This document shows, in pieces, positions 28,974-37,490 of a stretch of DNA of 64,000 nucleotides. Source of the DNA: Chloroflexota bacterium (GTDB taxonomy: Bacteria > Chloroflexota > Limnocylindria > QHBO01); contig JBBDXT010000005.1 in the NCBI GenBank assembly GCA_040902225.1, forward strand, positions 62,001 through 126,000. The letters are read 5' to 3'. Positions within the stretch are counted from its first letter, which is position 1; the number at the start of each line of letters is the position of its first letter. Below the pieces are notes generated by a model. It was not told the DNA's origin. It saw only the letters and a program-made list of their open reading frames with translations, and did no database searches. A program made the translations under genes and the position numbers.

Positions 28974-29817
28974 GGGCGTGCGGTACCGCGCGCGGTCACC
29001 TTCCCCTGCGGAACTGATGGCAGCCAGGAGAATTCCCGCTCGCGGATGCTCAGCGACATCCTGCTGGATGGCATGGTGATCGGTTCGGGAGTGGAAATGG
29101 CCTGAGCGCGACTGGTCGAGCGCGAACACCCGTCGGTTCGTGTTGTCGCGCTAAGCGCTCGCCGAGCGGTGGTGCGTCGCGTCGACGCTTTGCCCGGCGG
29201 AGGGATTGCGCGATGAGCGCGTCTGGCGCTTAATGGCCGCCGACCTCGTCCCTCGCCTGCCAGTGGGAGAAACCATGCGTCGCTTGATCCCTGCCCTTCT
29301 TGCTGCGTTGGTGCTCAGCCCATAGACGACCTTCGAGCCGACCTCGATCGCCTCGACGTTCGAGGACGTGATCGTGCAGAAGTCACCGGCGAGGCCCTTG
29401 TACTCCGAGCACTCCTTCGTCACCTGGAGATCACCGCTTGTCCGGGGAGGGGGTGAGGCCTGCCATGGAGTCATCCTTCCAGCTTGCGTCCCTCGGGAAT
29501 CCGAAGGTGCAGCAAGTATGCGTACCCGCTGTTCGGCGAGTCAACGGGAGGGAGGCCTACGGTCGCCGTCAACGCGCACCCGGCCCGATGGCAGCCTTGC
29601 GGCGGGCGCGTAGCGGCGGCTTACTGGCACCGCGGCACAGGTCGCGGCAGCATCGCTGGGTCAACCTCGAGCTCGTCCGCATCGATGACGGGCAGAGCGC
29701 GGTCGACGTGCCCGTCGGGATGATCGTCTCGCACGCGTCGTGCGAACGGCTCGCGCGCGCGCTCGAAGCATATGTCGACCCGCGGCGGTTCTGCGTTGGC
29801 TCGGCAACCTGGTGGCG
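28974..29817. other. Degraded intergenic stretch with gene fragments
   Basis: About 840 nt without an intact gene. It holds a small CGCTC-GCC-GAGCG hairpin near 29155 and the inverted secreted-protein fragments listed separately. A + strand frame ending at 29821 (VRIDDGQSAVDVPVGMIVSH near its end) is of unknown origin. Codon use and broken frames suggest decay. Confidence 0.5.
29275..29466. pseudogene. Secreted-protein gene broken by an inversion
   Basis: On the + strand, ATG 29275 with GGGAG upstream encodes a signal peptide start, MRRLIPALLAALVLSP, then a stop at 29323. Immediately adjacent, the minus strand (about 29466 to 29326) encodes GDLQVTKECSEYKGLAGDFC followed by TITSSNVEAIEVGSKVVYG, which resembles the mature N-terminal part of small secreted proteins that begin with such a signal. 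The simplest reading is one gene whose interior was inverted. Confidence 0.4.
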
Positions 29818-30144
29818 TTAGCTGTCTGTGTCTTGTGTTCGCTGCGGAAGGACTGCGTCACCGTGGGACCTGAGGAGCTCGACCGACTGCTCGCCGCTCA
29901 GCAACCCCGTCGCGACGATACGCTCGACTGTCTCGCGATAGCTCGTCGACTGCTCGAGCTCGGCGACCGCTTCGTCGTCTTCCCAGAAGGTGACCACCGC
30001 GCGGTCGGCGGCGGTGCCGGCGAAGACGACGCCAAGAAAGCCTCGTTGTAGGCGGAACATCGGCAGCGACTGCTCCTGCGCGAAGCCTTCGTATTCGTCA
30101 ACGCGTTCTGCGTCTATTTGCGTGCGCCAGATGCGGACGATCAC
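29818..30144 (-). CDS. Antibiotic biosynthesis monooxygenase (ABM)-fold protein
   Basis: The 108-aa product has the dimeric ferredoxin-like ABM pattern: MIVRIWRTQIDAERVDEYEG, MFRLQRGFLGVVFAGTAADR, VTFWEDDEAVAELE. ABM proteins include small monooxygenases and many stress-related proteins of unknown substrate. The C-terminal region after residue 80 is longer than the minimal fold. It lies 186 nt downstream of the methyltransferase on the same strand. Confidence 0.65.
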   Translation of the reverse strand: MIVRIWRTQIDAERVDEYEGFAQEQSLPMFRLQRGFLGVVFAGTAADRAVVTFWEDDEAVAELEQSTSYRETVERIVATGLLSGEQSVELLRSHGDAVLPQRTQDTDS

Positions 30145-30330
30145 CGCTTGCTCCTTCGGTTGGGCCGCTCGCTCGCCTCGGTCGCCGTCGTTCGCCGCCG
30201 CGGCGATGGCGAGCTTCGTTCCACAATGACGCCAACGACGAGGCAGCCGGCGGCCAGTGGCCGCTGAAGCTCCTCACGCCGTCAACGTCGCCCCGGACCG
30301 GTAGAAGCCTACGACGGCGAACGCACCTCC

Positions 30331-31191
30331 TCACCTGCGTCCGGCGACGAGGATGCTCTCCCCCGAACCCTGCAGCCTGCCATCGGCCCCCACGAACTGG
30401 GCGTTCGCCTCGGCCACTGCTCCCCACACCTCCGACTTGCGCTCGGGGCTTTCGTCGGCCAGGAGGTTGTTGATCGGCGCTGCGACCTCCTGGAGGAAGC
30501 GCATGTACTCGTCGAGCGAGTCGAACTCGTACCGCACCAGAAGAGTCTCCGTGTGCACATCGGCGAATCCGGCCGCTCGGAACCGGCCCGCCAACTCGTC
30601 CCCATCTGCCAGGCTGAACATCCCTGGCGTTCCTGGTGCCGGCGCCGGCAGCTCCAGCACCCGGGCGACGGCCCCGAAGGCTACGGTGGCCACCGGGTAC
30701 CGATCGGGAGGCCCCCACACGGACGCGACGAAGCGGCCGCCAGGCACGAGGAACCGCCGGATGCCGACCAAGGCCCGGTCGACGTCCGGGAGGAACATGA
30801 GCCCGAACCGGCACAGGACTGCGTCGAAGCTACTCTCGGGCAGGTCCAGCGCCTCCGCGTCCATCTCGTGGAACTCGACGTTCCCCAGGCGGAGCTCCGA
30901 GGCGCGCTCCCGGGCCACCTCGAGCATTCCGGGCGAGATGTCGGTCCCCACGACCCTGCCGGCGGGACCGACCACGCGGGCGGCGGTGAGCGCCGGCTCC
31001 CCGATGCCGGTGGCGATGTCCAAGACGTGGTGTCCTGCCCGGATCGCCGCGAGCTCGACGAGGCGATCTCCGACGGGCCCTAGCGCAGCCTCCAGGGGCT
31101 GCCACCACTTCCGCCAGCCCGCGGCGGCCTCAGTCCAGTCCCGGCGCTGGCCGAACTTGTATGCGGCCGCGTCGAATGTCTGGGTGCTCAT
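30331..31191 (-). CDS. Class I SAM-dependent methyltransferase
   Basis: The 286-aa protein has motif I VLDIATGIGEPAL (about residues 56-68), motif II VVGTDISPGMLEVARE, an acidic motif MDAEAL, and motif IV SSFDAVLCRFGLMFLPD. These match the UbiE/Methyltransf_11 group acting on small molecules. The ATG is preceded by GGAGGAGG, a strong ribosome site. The acceptor is not predictable. Confidence 0.85.
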   Translation of the reverse strand: MSTQTFDAAAYKFGQRRDWTEAAAGWRKWWQPLEAALGPVGDRLVELAAIRAGHHVLDIATGIGEPALTAARVVGPAGRVVGTDISPGMLEVARERASELRLGNVEFHEMDAEALDLPESSFDAVLCRFGLMFLPDVDRALVGIRRFLVPGGRFVASVWGPPDRYPVATVAFGAVARVLELPAPAPGTPGMFSLADGDELAGRFRAAGFADVHTETLLVRYEFDSLDEYMRFLQEVAAPINNLLADESPERKSEVWGAVAEANAQFVGADGRLQGSGESILVAGRR

Positions 31192-31636
31192 GCCCGTTCC
31201 TCCTCCCCCCTACATGTGCTCGACCCACTGGTCAGCGAGCGCTGAGCTCGATCGTTCGATCGGTCTTCGGCATCGCCGTGGCCTTGGTCATGAGCCACCC
31301 CAACGGCTAGCACACTTGGCAGCTCGGCCGATCACACGTCCACGGCGCGCGCTGGGCGATTGAAGCATGCGACCGTGTCACCGCTCATCGCGCGAGAGCC
31401 TAGCACTCGAATGGCCTCTATTTTCAGCGGTAAAGGAGCGGGGTTCCTGCGCCAAGCTCCTCACTGTCAAGCCGCACGGGTCAACGGAACTGTAAGTACG
31501 GCAACGGGCCGGGGTCGCCTGCATTGGACTGAGAAGGTGATCGTTACGTCGCCCGATGCAGATGTCGCGATCGACTCGATGACCCCGCTCGCCTGGAGGT
31601 CCCGCAGGAAGGAATTCTTCCCAAAGCCGGCCTGAC
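31192..31636. other. Intergenic region, no gene supported
   Basis: About 445 nt between the methyltransferase and MOSC genes. A short CGATCG-TT-CGATCG palindrome is near 31248. Open frames exist on both strands at 31470-31635, but none has a ribosome site or recognised family. Confidence 0.4.
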
Positions 31637-32467
31637 TCAGGACGGCGGCAGCCACACTTCGTCGCCGCGGCGAACCCGGCCGGGGAGCTCGACCGTGGCG
31701 TACACGCCCACGTTCACTTTGTTGTGGCGCGCCGCGGCCCGCAGGATGCCGGGGTCCTTCGGCAGATCGTCCTGCGCGATGGTCGTCATGACGCAGCGTT
31801 GACACGGCTTGGTGATCCGCAGACGGACCTCGTCGCCGATCGCCAAGGATCGCCCGACCCACGCATTCTCGATGAAGCCGGCTTGGCCGTCGGTCGGAGC
31901 GACGACCACGTTCGGTCGGAAGCGGCGGACCTCGAAGCGACCCTCCGGGTAGAGCTGGCGGAGCCGGTCGAGCGTGGCGGTCGTCAGCAGGTGGACGATG
32001 CCGACGTCGAAGAAGGTGCCGGGCGGCATCGCCTCCTCGGTCAGCGCGTCCCGGTGATCGAGGCCTTCCATGTCGGGCCAGTACTCCTCGAGGCTCGGCG
32101 CCTCTGGCGCGGAGCGGTCGAGGGCCACGTCTCGGCCGAGGTCGGTCGAGAGGACCTGGTCAACATCGGGGTCGTCGCTGCGGATGATCCGACCGTCCGG
32201 CAGCGTGATCCGCACCGCTGGCAGGCCGTCGGTGCCGGCTGGCGGCTCGACGTACGTCGCTCGATAGGCGAGCAGCGTCGGCCACTTGCGCGGGAACTTC
32301 GCACTGGCGACCTTGCCGGTCTCGCGATCGACGAGGGCGTACCGCCGGTCGCCCAGCAGGCCACGGTCGGTCACCTCACCGGCGTTGAGCTGCTCCCCCA
32401 TCATCGATTTCACGGGATAGCGCCACAGCGCCACCACGGTCGCGACGGCGTCAGCAGGCATATCCAT
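31637..32467 (-). CDS. MOSC domain protein with beta-barrel N-terminal domain
   Basis: The 276-aa protein has an N-terminal MOSC_N-type barrel (VVALWRYPVKSMMGEQLNAG) and a C-terminal MOSC domain with the conserved Cys segment ITKPCQRCVMTT near residue 222. This layout matches molybdenum-cofactor-binding proteins such as mARC/YcbX, which reduce N-hydroxylated substrates. Redox partners are not adjacent. ATG 32467 is used; a second in-frame Met lies two codons later. Confidence 0.8.
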   Translation of the reverse strand: MDMPADAVATVVALWRYPVKSMMGEQLNAGEVTDRGLLGDRRYALVDRETGKVASAKFPRKWPTLLAYRATYVEPPAGTDGLPAVRITLPDGRIIRSDDPDVDQVLSTDLGRDVALDRSAPEAPSLEEYWPDMEGLDHRDALTEEAMPPGTFFDVGIVHLLTTATLDRLRQLYPEGRFEVRRFRPNVVVAPTDGQAGFIENAWVGRSLAIGDEVRLRITKPCQRCVMTTIAQDDLPKDPGILRAAARHNKVNVGVYATVELPGRVRRGDEVWLPPS

Positions 32468-32817
32468 CCCTCCGAGTCTGGACCTTGTCCCCGCTCAGAG
32501 CCGCAACGCTGCGAGTCGGCCGCGTGTGAGCGGATCGACAGGTCCGACGGCCACTATACCGATCGGGCGCCCTACCGGTTGCGGGACTCCGGCCGTGGTG
32601 CGACGCAAGCTGGACCGTCGGCCATCGGCAGCGCCGTCGGACGACCTTTGGGAGGATCACCATTGCCGGCGGCCGAATCGTCGGGGTGGAACTGACTCCT
32701 GAGGCACGGCGCCACGGGCTGGCGCTCTCAGGAATCGCACACGTCCGCTCCCTCGGGGGGAGCGGCGGCCCGGGCCTCATCCCCTACCCTGCGACCAGGC
32801 TTCCTACCAGTACCCGC
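32468..32817. other. Intergenic region, no feature seen
   Basis: About 350 nt between the MOSC gene and the frameshifted SRPBCC gene. Short open frames occur on both strands but show no ribosome site, domain or conserved motif. Confidence 0.4.
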
Positions 32818-33256
32818 TTACAGCGCGTTGGCTTCCATCAGGTCCTTCAGGTTGTCGAGATCGCTCTGAAATTGCCGCCTGGCCATGCTCACGATGAGCG
32901 GCTCGGCTAGCTTGAAGAAGCCGCCCGGCTCCAGCTCCACGGTCGTGTTGACTCGAGTGCCGCCTTCGATCTGCTCGAAGGTCGCTGAACCCTTGATGGG
33001 AAACGGTCCCGACTTGCTCTGCCACGTGTATTTCCGGTTGGGCTCGAACTCGGTGACCTCCGATTCACTTTCGATGCGCCGACCAAAAAGCTTGCCGACG
33101 AAGCGCCGTTGTGCCGACGCCCATGGGGCCGGGCGAGGTCTGCTTGGCCTCCAGCGCGGCCGATGACCACTTCGGGCTGTTCTCGACGTTGCCGATCACT
33201 GCGAAGACGTCTTCTACAGGTCGCTTGATCGTGGTGCTGACGTCGAATGTTGCCAT
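32818..33256 (-). pseudogene. SRPBCC (START-like) family protein, frameshifted
   Basis: From ATG 33256 the frame reads MATFDVSTTIKRPVEDVFAV and on to GPMGVGTTA, then shifts near 33101-33106. In the next frame the protein resumes as FVGKLFGRRIESESEVTEFE and ends in LKDLMEANAL with TAA at 32818-32820. A loss of two bases in a GCGC tract would explain the break. The repaired protein has about 146 aa, a normal single SRPBCC ligand-binding domain. Sequencing error or recent mutation cannot be told apart. Confidence 0.7.
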
Positions 33257-33513
33257 GACTCGATCCTCCAATCTCCTCCAGGGATGGGGAAGCTTCGCGC
33301 TTACGACCCTCACCGTTATACACCTCGCCTGAGCGACGTCCGCCGCTCGACGACAGGGCGACTTGTAGAGACCGGCGCCGTCCTGCCTTCGTCCTACTCG
33401 CCGGCGCCAAGACGACGAGATATGGTGCCGCGGCCTCACGTTGTGCCACATGCTGTGGCGTCGCTGCGAGGTGTAGCCGAGGCACAAGACCGTAGCGGTG
33501 CGAACGGGTGAAC

Positions 33514-33718
33514 GGGCTCAGATAAGGGCTCAGACGACACCGTATCGGACCGCTTGCGGCCCGATTTGAGCACGGATCGGTCTGATCAACCGTACTGGTA
33601 CCGCATACCGGAATCGCGGGAAGCCTCCGGTGGAGTCCGACTGAGTACGGTTGTTACGGTGGGTTCCGGCCAGTCCCGGTCGTTTCCGGCCGGCTTGAGG
33701 GTACGACTGAGGGTACAA
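33514..33718 (+). repeat. Dispersed repeat R, copy 1 (divergent)
   Basis: Shares the R core GGTACCGCATACCGGA (33597-33612) and hairpin 1 (CCGAT-TTGAGCACG-GATCGG type, 33560-33580). The flanks carry GATAAGGG/GAGGGTAC-like units as in other copies. The 3' third differs from copies 3-5. It lies between the SRPBCC gene and the efflux island. Confidence 0.6.
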
Positions 33719-33785
33719 ATCCGGCGCCACGCCTAGGAGCGTCGCTGCGGCATGTCGCCTGACGTGAGTTGGATGGCCCCGTCTT

Positions 33786-33817
33786 CCCATGATCCTCTCA
33801 GGACCGAGCCGTACACC
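33786..33817 (+). promoter_or_regulatory. Island box 1 (CCCATGATCCTCTCAG) plus -10
   Basis: The 16-bp box (33786-33801) is followed by exactly 10 nt and a -10-like TACACC (33812). It lies 23 nt before the S1C protease start. Three sister sites are at 34746, 36841 and 39531. Confidence 0.55.
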
Positions 33818-33824
33818 TGGGGGC

Positions 33825-34685
33825 ATGACTACGAACGAGCAGGCGCCGCAGATGGTGGCGACCCGGGAAACAGACTCATTCCATCCCGTGCCGCAGTGGA
33901 GGGCACGGTGGTCGGTGCTGGTTGTGGCCTCGCTCACGAGCGCGCTTGTGGCCGGCGCATCGTCCGCTGCCCTCGCCGCAGCGCTCTTGACGACCGAGGC
34001 CTCGTCGGCGTCATCGTCCGTTGCCGCGGGCGGTACCGTTCTGGCGGCCACGGAGGACACGTCCACGACCGAGGCGACAATCTCAGGGGTGGTCGCTGAT
34101 GCCAGCAATGCGGTGGTCACCGTCGAGGTTTCGTCGACGAGCTTCCGTGGCACCGCCACCGGTTCGGGCTCGGGCTTCGTCATCAGCGCGGATGGGCTGA
34201 TCGTGACGAGCGCGCATGTCGTCGACGGAGCCAGCACGGTAACCGTGATCTTCAACGACGAGACCCAGACGACCGCCACGGTGGTAGCGAGCGACGGCGA
34301 CCACGACGTTGCCCTACTCGATGTGGATGAAACTGGCTTGCCAACCCTGAGCCTTGCGGAGGGCCTGCCCGATGTCGGATCCGTTGTGATCTCGATGGGA
34401 ACGGCGCTCGGCCAATATCCCGGCACTGTGAACGTCGGTGTGGTCAGCGGCCTCGACCGCGAGATAACCGCCTCCGCCGGCACACCATTCGATACCGAAA
34501 CCTTGACCGGTGTGATCCAGACCGATGCAGCGCTGAACTCCGGCATGTCAGGCGGACCGTTGCTTGACGCGACCGGGGATGTCGTCGGCGTGAATACAGC
34601 CGTCGCGGAAGGCGCGCAAGGCGTGGCCTTCGCTGTCCCGGCGAGTGTCGTCGTGGACCTCGTCGCGCAATTTGCCGCAGATTGA
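33825..34685 (+). CDS. S1C (trypsin/HtrA-like) serine protease without PDZ
   Basis: From ATG 33825 the protein has about 286 aa. A membrane helix lies at residues 30-55, followed by a Ser/Thr-rich linker and a trypsin fold. The catalytic triad is visible: His in TSAHVVDG, Asp in DGDHDVALLDV, and Ser in NSGMSGGPLL (the usual GNSGG reads GMSGG). No PDZ domain follows. It probably degrades or senses misfolded proteins outside the membrane. It is the first gene of the efflux island and has the island box upstream. Confidence 0.82.
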   Translation: MTTNEQAPQMVATRETDSFHPVPQWRARWSVLVVASLTSALVAGASSAALAAALLTTEASSASSSVAAGGTVLAATEDTSTTEATISGVVADASNAVVTVEVSSTSFRGTATGSGSGFVISADGLIVTSAHVVDGASTVTVIFNDETQTTATVVASDGDHDVALLDVDETGLPTLSLAEGLPDVGSVVISMGTALGQYPGTVNVGVVSGLDREITASAGTPFDTETLTGVIQTDAALNSGMSGGPLLDATGDVVGVNTAVAEGAQGVAFAVPASVVVDLVAQFAAD

Positions 34686-34745
34686 CGGGGTCCGCAAGCC
34701 AGCCTAAGGCGTAACGGTCGCATGGCGCGGCGCGCGCGGCGCATT

Positions 34746-34777
34746 CCAAGGACACTCTCAGAATCGGCCGCTATCAG
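34746..34777 (+). promoter_or_regulatory. Island box 4 (variant) plus -10 before the two-component pair
   Basis: CCAAGGACACTCTCAG (34746-34761) matches the island box at 13 of 16 positions. It is followed by exactly 10 nt and TATCAG (34772-34777), 75 nt before the response-regulator ATG. This suggests autoregulation. Confidence 0.45.
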
Positions 34778-34852
34778 TTATGTTGGCCGGCCGCTGTGCT
34801 TCCCCCCAGCACGGCGGCCGGCGCCACGAAGCCGTATCAAGGATCCTGAGCG

Positions 34853-35527
34853 ATGCACCTTCTCGTGGTCGAGGACGATCGCCGTCTAGGCCGTCTCCTG
34901 CAGCGGCTCCTCCGCGAGGAGCGGCACCTGGTTGAGCTGACCGCCTCTGGAGAGGAAGCCCTCGAGATCGCTGAGGCAGGCGATGGCATCGACGCGATGG
35001 TGCTGGACATCGGCCTGCCAGACATGCCCGGAACCGAGGTCGCTCGCCGGCTGCGAGCCGCCGGCTCCAACCTGCCGATCATCATGCTCACGGCACGCGA
35101 CGCGCTGGAAGATCGGGTCGGCGGCCTGGATGCCGGTGCCGACGACTACCTGGTCAAGCCGTTCGCTTTCGAGGAGCTTTCCGCGCGAATACGTGCCCTC
35201 GGGCGGCGCAACGCGAGCCGGCGCGAAGCAGACTCGCGCATCTCAAATGGTTCGATCGTGCTCGACGAGGGCCTCCGACAGGTTCTCGTCGGAGGGCGAC
35301 AAGTGGAACTCAGCCGACGCGAGTTCACATTGCTTGAGACCCTGCTGCGGCATCCTGGCCAGGTCATGACCCGCGATCAGCTGCTCGACGCAGCGTGGCC
35401 ATTCGGTGAATTCCTGACTCACAACACGGTGGACACCTACGTCCACTACCTTCGGACGAAACTCGGCCAGGAGGGCTCTCGGATCCAGACGGTGCGAGGC
35501 GTCGGTTATCGCATGGCTCGGGCCTGA
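34853..35527 (+). CDS. OmpR-family response regulator
   Basis: The 224-aa protein has a receiver domain with the acidic pair E7/D8/D9, phospho-acceptor D52 (VLDIGLPDMPG), T80 region (IIMLTARD) and K102 (LVKPFAFEEL). The C-terminal winged helix ends in HNTVDTYVHYLRTKLG. OmpR-class regulators bind direct repeats upstream of promoters. It is followed by its histidine kinase with a 1-nt overlap (stop/start TGATG) and is the best candidate to read the island box. Confidence 0.93.
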   Translation: MHLLVVEDDRRLGRLLQRLLREERHLVELTASGEEALEIAEAGDGIDAMVLDIGLPDMPGTEVARRLRAAGSNLPIIMLTARDALEDRVGGLDAGADDYLVKPFAFEELSARIRALGRRNASRREADSRISNGSIVLDEGLRQVLVGGRQVELSRREFTLLETLLRHPGQVMTRDQLLDAAWPFGEFLTHNTVDTYVHYLRTKLGQEGSRIQTVRGVGYRMARA

Positions 35528-36822
35528 TGCGCGCAGGTGCCGGCCACACCCGCGACTCTGGACTGCTGCGTGGTGTGCGCTGGCGCTTGGTGGCGTGGAG
35601 CGCTGGCTCCACGCTGCTGCTGCTCGTCACTCTGGGGACCGCCCTCTACCTCAGTGTCAACGCCTCCCTCTCCGCATCCGGGACAGCCCAACTCGAGCAA
35701 CGTGCCGCCGTGCTCACAGGCGTCCTCCGCGGGCAGCCGCCAGGACCGGTCCTCGATGGATCGGACGACAGCCCGTTCGGTCGGCCAATTCTGGGCGGTC
35801 CGGCGTCGGGAACCCTTGCCGTCATAGTCGGCGAGCGGGGCCAGATCGTCGGACCACGGCCTCAGGACTCCACCGATCTGCCGGTGGCCCAAGGCGTCGA
35901 CTGCGCCCTTACCGACGGCAGGGATCTGCGAGATGCCACCATTGGTGGCACGCCAGTGAGGGTCCTCAGCGAATCGGTAACGGTTGATGGCGACGCCTAC
36001 GTGGTCCAGGTCATCCAGGATCGCTCGGCGGAAGTGCGGACCCTTAATGCGTTGCTGACGGTGCTGGTGGCCGGCGGGCTGGCGGTCCTTGCGGTCGCGA
36101 CCGCCTTTGGCTTCCTGTACGCCGGGCGAGCGCTGGTGCCGATCCGGGAGTCTCTCCGCCGACAACGCGAGTTCGCAGCGGATGCCAGCCACGAGTTGCG
36201 GACTCCGCTGACCGTGCTCCAGACGAGCTTGGAATACCTCCTGCGTCACCCGGAGAAACGGGTAAGGGAGGCCACCGACGTCGTCAACGACATGCGGGGC
36301 GAGATCGGACAGCTGACGGCGCTTGTCGATGACCTCCTGCTCCTGGCCCGCAGCGACTCCGGTACGGTCACGCTCAGATCGGAACGCTTCGACCTATCGG
36401 AAGTTGCCGACGAAGCGCTGCAGGGCCTGCGGACTCTGGCGGCCGAGCGCAACGTTGCCCTCCGCCTTGATGCCGCGCCGGTCATCGTCGAGGGCGACCC
36501 GCAGCGACTCCGTCAGCTGGCCGCGATCCTCGCCGGCAACGCGATCAGCCACAGCCCCAGCGGCACCACGGTCAGCGTGACGGTAGCGGGCGACTCCTCC
36601 GCTCACCTGTCGGTCGAGGATGAGGGCGCGGGAATTCGTGACGAGGATCTTCCGCACGTCTTCGATCGCTTCTGGCGAGCGACCGACGCCCCACCGGGCG
36701 GCACCGGCCTCGGGCTGTCGATCGCGAAGTGGATCGCCGAGCACCACCGGGGATCCCTCGAGGTCAGCAACCGGCCCCAGGGTGGTGGCGCCAGATTCGA
36801 ATTACGCCTGCCACGTCACTAG
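35527..36822 (+). CDS. Sensor histidine kinase of the island two-component system
   Basis: The 431-aa protein has a helix near residue 15-45, an extracytoplasmic part of about 125 residues, a second helix near 175-200, and a short HAMP-like linker. The DHp domain has the phospho-acceptor His in ASHELRTPL. The ATP domain shows NAISHSP (N box), EDEGAGI (G1) and GGTGLGLSIAKW (G2). It is predicted to sense an envelope signal and phosphorylate the adjacent regulator. The signal is unknown. Confidence 0.92.
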   Translation: MRAGAGHTRDSGLLRGVRWRLVAWSAGSTLLLLVTLGTALYLSVNASLSASGTAQLEQRAAVLTGVLRGQPPGPVLDGSDDSPFGRPILGGPASGTLAVIVGERGQIVGPRPQDSTDLPVAQGVDCALTDGRDLRDATIGGTPVRVLSESVTVDGDAYVVQVIQDRSAEVRTLNALLTVLVAGGLAVLAVATAFGFLYAGRALVPIRESLRRQREFAADASHELRTPLTVLQTSLEYLLRHPEKRVREATDVVNDMRGEIGQLTALVDDLLLLARSDSGTVTLRSERFDLSEVADEALQGLRTLAAERNVALRLDAAPVIVEGDPQRLRQLAAILAGNAISHSPSGTTVSVTVAGDSSAHLSVEDEGAGIRDEDLPHVFDRFWRATDAPPGGTGLGLSIAKWIAEHHRGSLEVSNRPQGGGARFELRLPRH

Positions 36823-36840
36823 CCTCTGGCAGTGCTCAAT

Positions 36841-36872
36841 CCCATGACCCTCTCAGCATGAGTCCTTAGAAC
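36841..36872 (+). promoter_or_regulatory. Island box 2 (CCCATGACCCTCTCAG) plus -10
   Basis: The box (36841-36856) is followed by exactly 10 nt and TAGAAC (36867-36872), in TTAGAACTGAG. It lies 78 nt before the GTG of the winged-helix gene. Confidence 0.55.
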
Positions 36873-36934
36873 TGAGGGGTGGCCTGAACAGGGCGGAGTT
36901 GGTCCACTCCACATGCCGCGGAAGGGACGGAACC

Positions 36935-37400
36935 GTGTCATCCAATCCACTCCCCTCGGTCATCACAAGACGAGACATTGCCCGGCTGCGGATTCTCGCC
37001 GAGCTCAACGCCGCCGGACCGCTCGACTTCGTCGCGCTGGTGCGCAAGCTTGGACGCGACCCCGCGTTTGAGAGCGAGATGCCACTGGCCACCCTATTGC
37101 GGAGCCTAGAGGCGGAGGGTCTGGTCAGCACGACCGGGGGCCGTCCCCGCCGGTACTGCCTCCGCCTGGTAGGGCGTATCGAGCTCCACGCTTTGATCCA
37201 GGCGGCGAGCGTCGAACTGGCGCGGAAACTCTCCCGCACCGGCCCGCTAGCCCCAGGCCAGCACGCGGCGCAGAGCTCACCGGAACCCGGACTCGATGCA
37301 CGCCGCCACGCGAACCCCACGTCCCCCCTTTCCGCCTTGGGATCCGCACATCCGCCCCGTGCGCCTCCGCCGGCAACCTCCGAGACATCTTCATGGGTTC
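36935..37400 (+). CDS. Winged-helix transcriptional regulator, C-terminus uncertain
   Basis: From GTG 36935 (GGAAGGGACGG upstream) the first about 95 codons encode a winged-helix domain: ITRRDIARLRILAELNAAGP, then a MarR/ArsR-like helix and wing (LATLLRSLEAEGLVSTTGGR, RRYCLRL). Beyond residue 100 the frame loses protein-like character and runs open into the glycosyltransferase gene, to 38374. In another frame a stop lies near 37252, so a frameshift near 37220 is likely. The end given here is nominal, before the hairpin at 37401. Confidence 0.5.
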
Positions 37401-37429
37401 GAGAGGCGTGGGCAATACCCACGCCTCTC
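37401..37429 (+). terminator. 12-bp perfect stem-loop before the GT39 gene
   Basis: GAGAGGCGTGGG and its exact complement are separated by 5 nt (CAATA). No T-run follows, but the stem is strong. It may terminate the winged-helix transcript or act as an attenuator for the glycosyltransferase 60 nt downstream. Confidence 0.5.
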
Positions 37430-37490
37430 ACGGCTGTCTCTTCGAAAACTCCCATGCGTTTCCAATGCTCGGGCGTAAGGCTGGTTTCGC

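Noticed and set aside
27852-29129. Upstream extension of the minus-strand 105-aa gene to 531 aa
   Set aside because: The extension is antisense to the LLM oxidoreductase and lacks protein-like conservation. Only the last 105 codons look real.
34540-34565. Inactive S1C protease
   Set aside because: GNSGG reads GMSGG, but the catalytic Ser, His and Asp are all present, so loss of activity is not supported.
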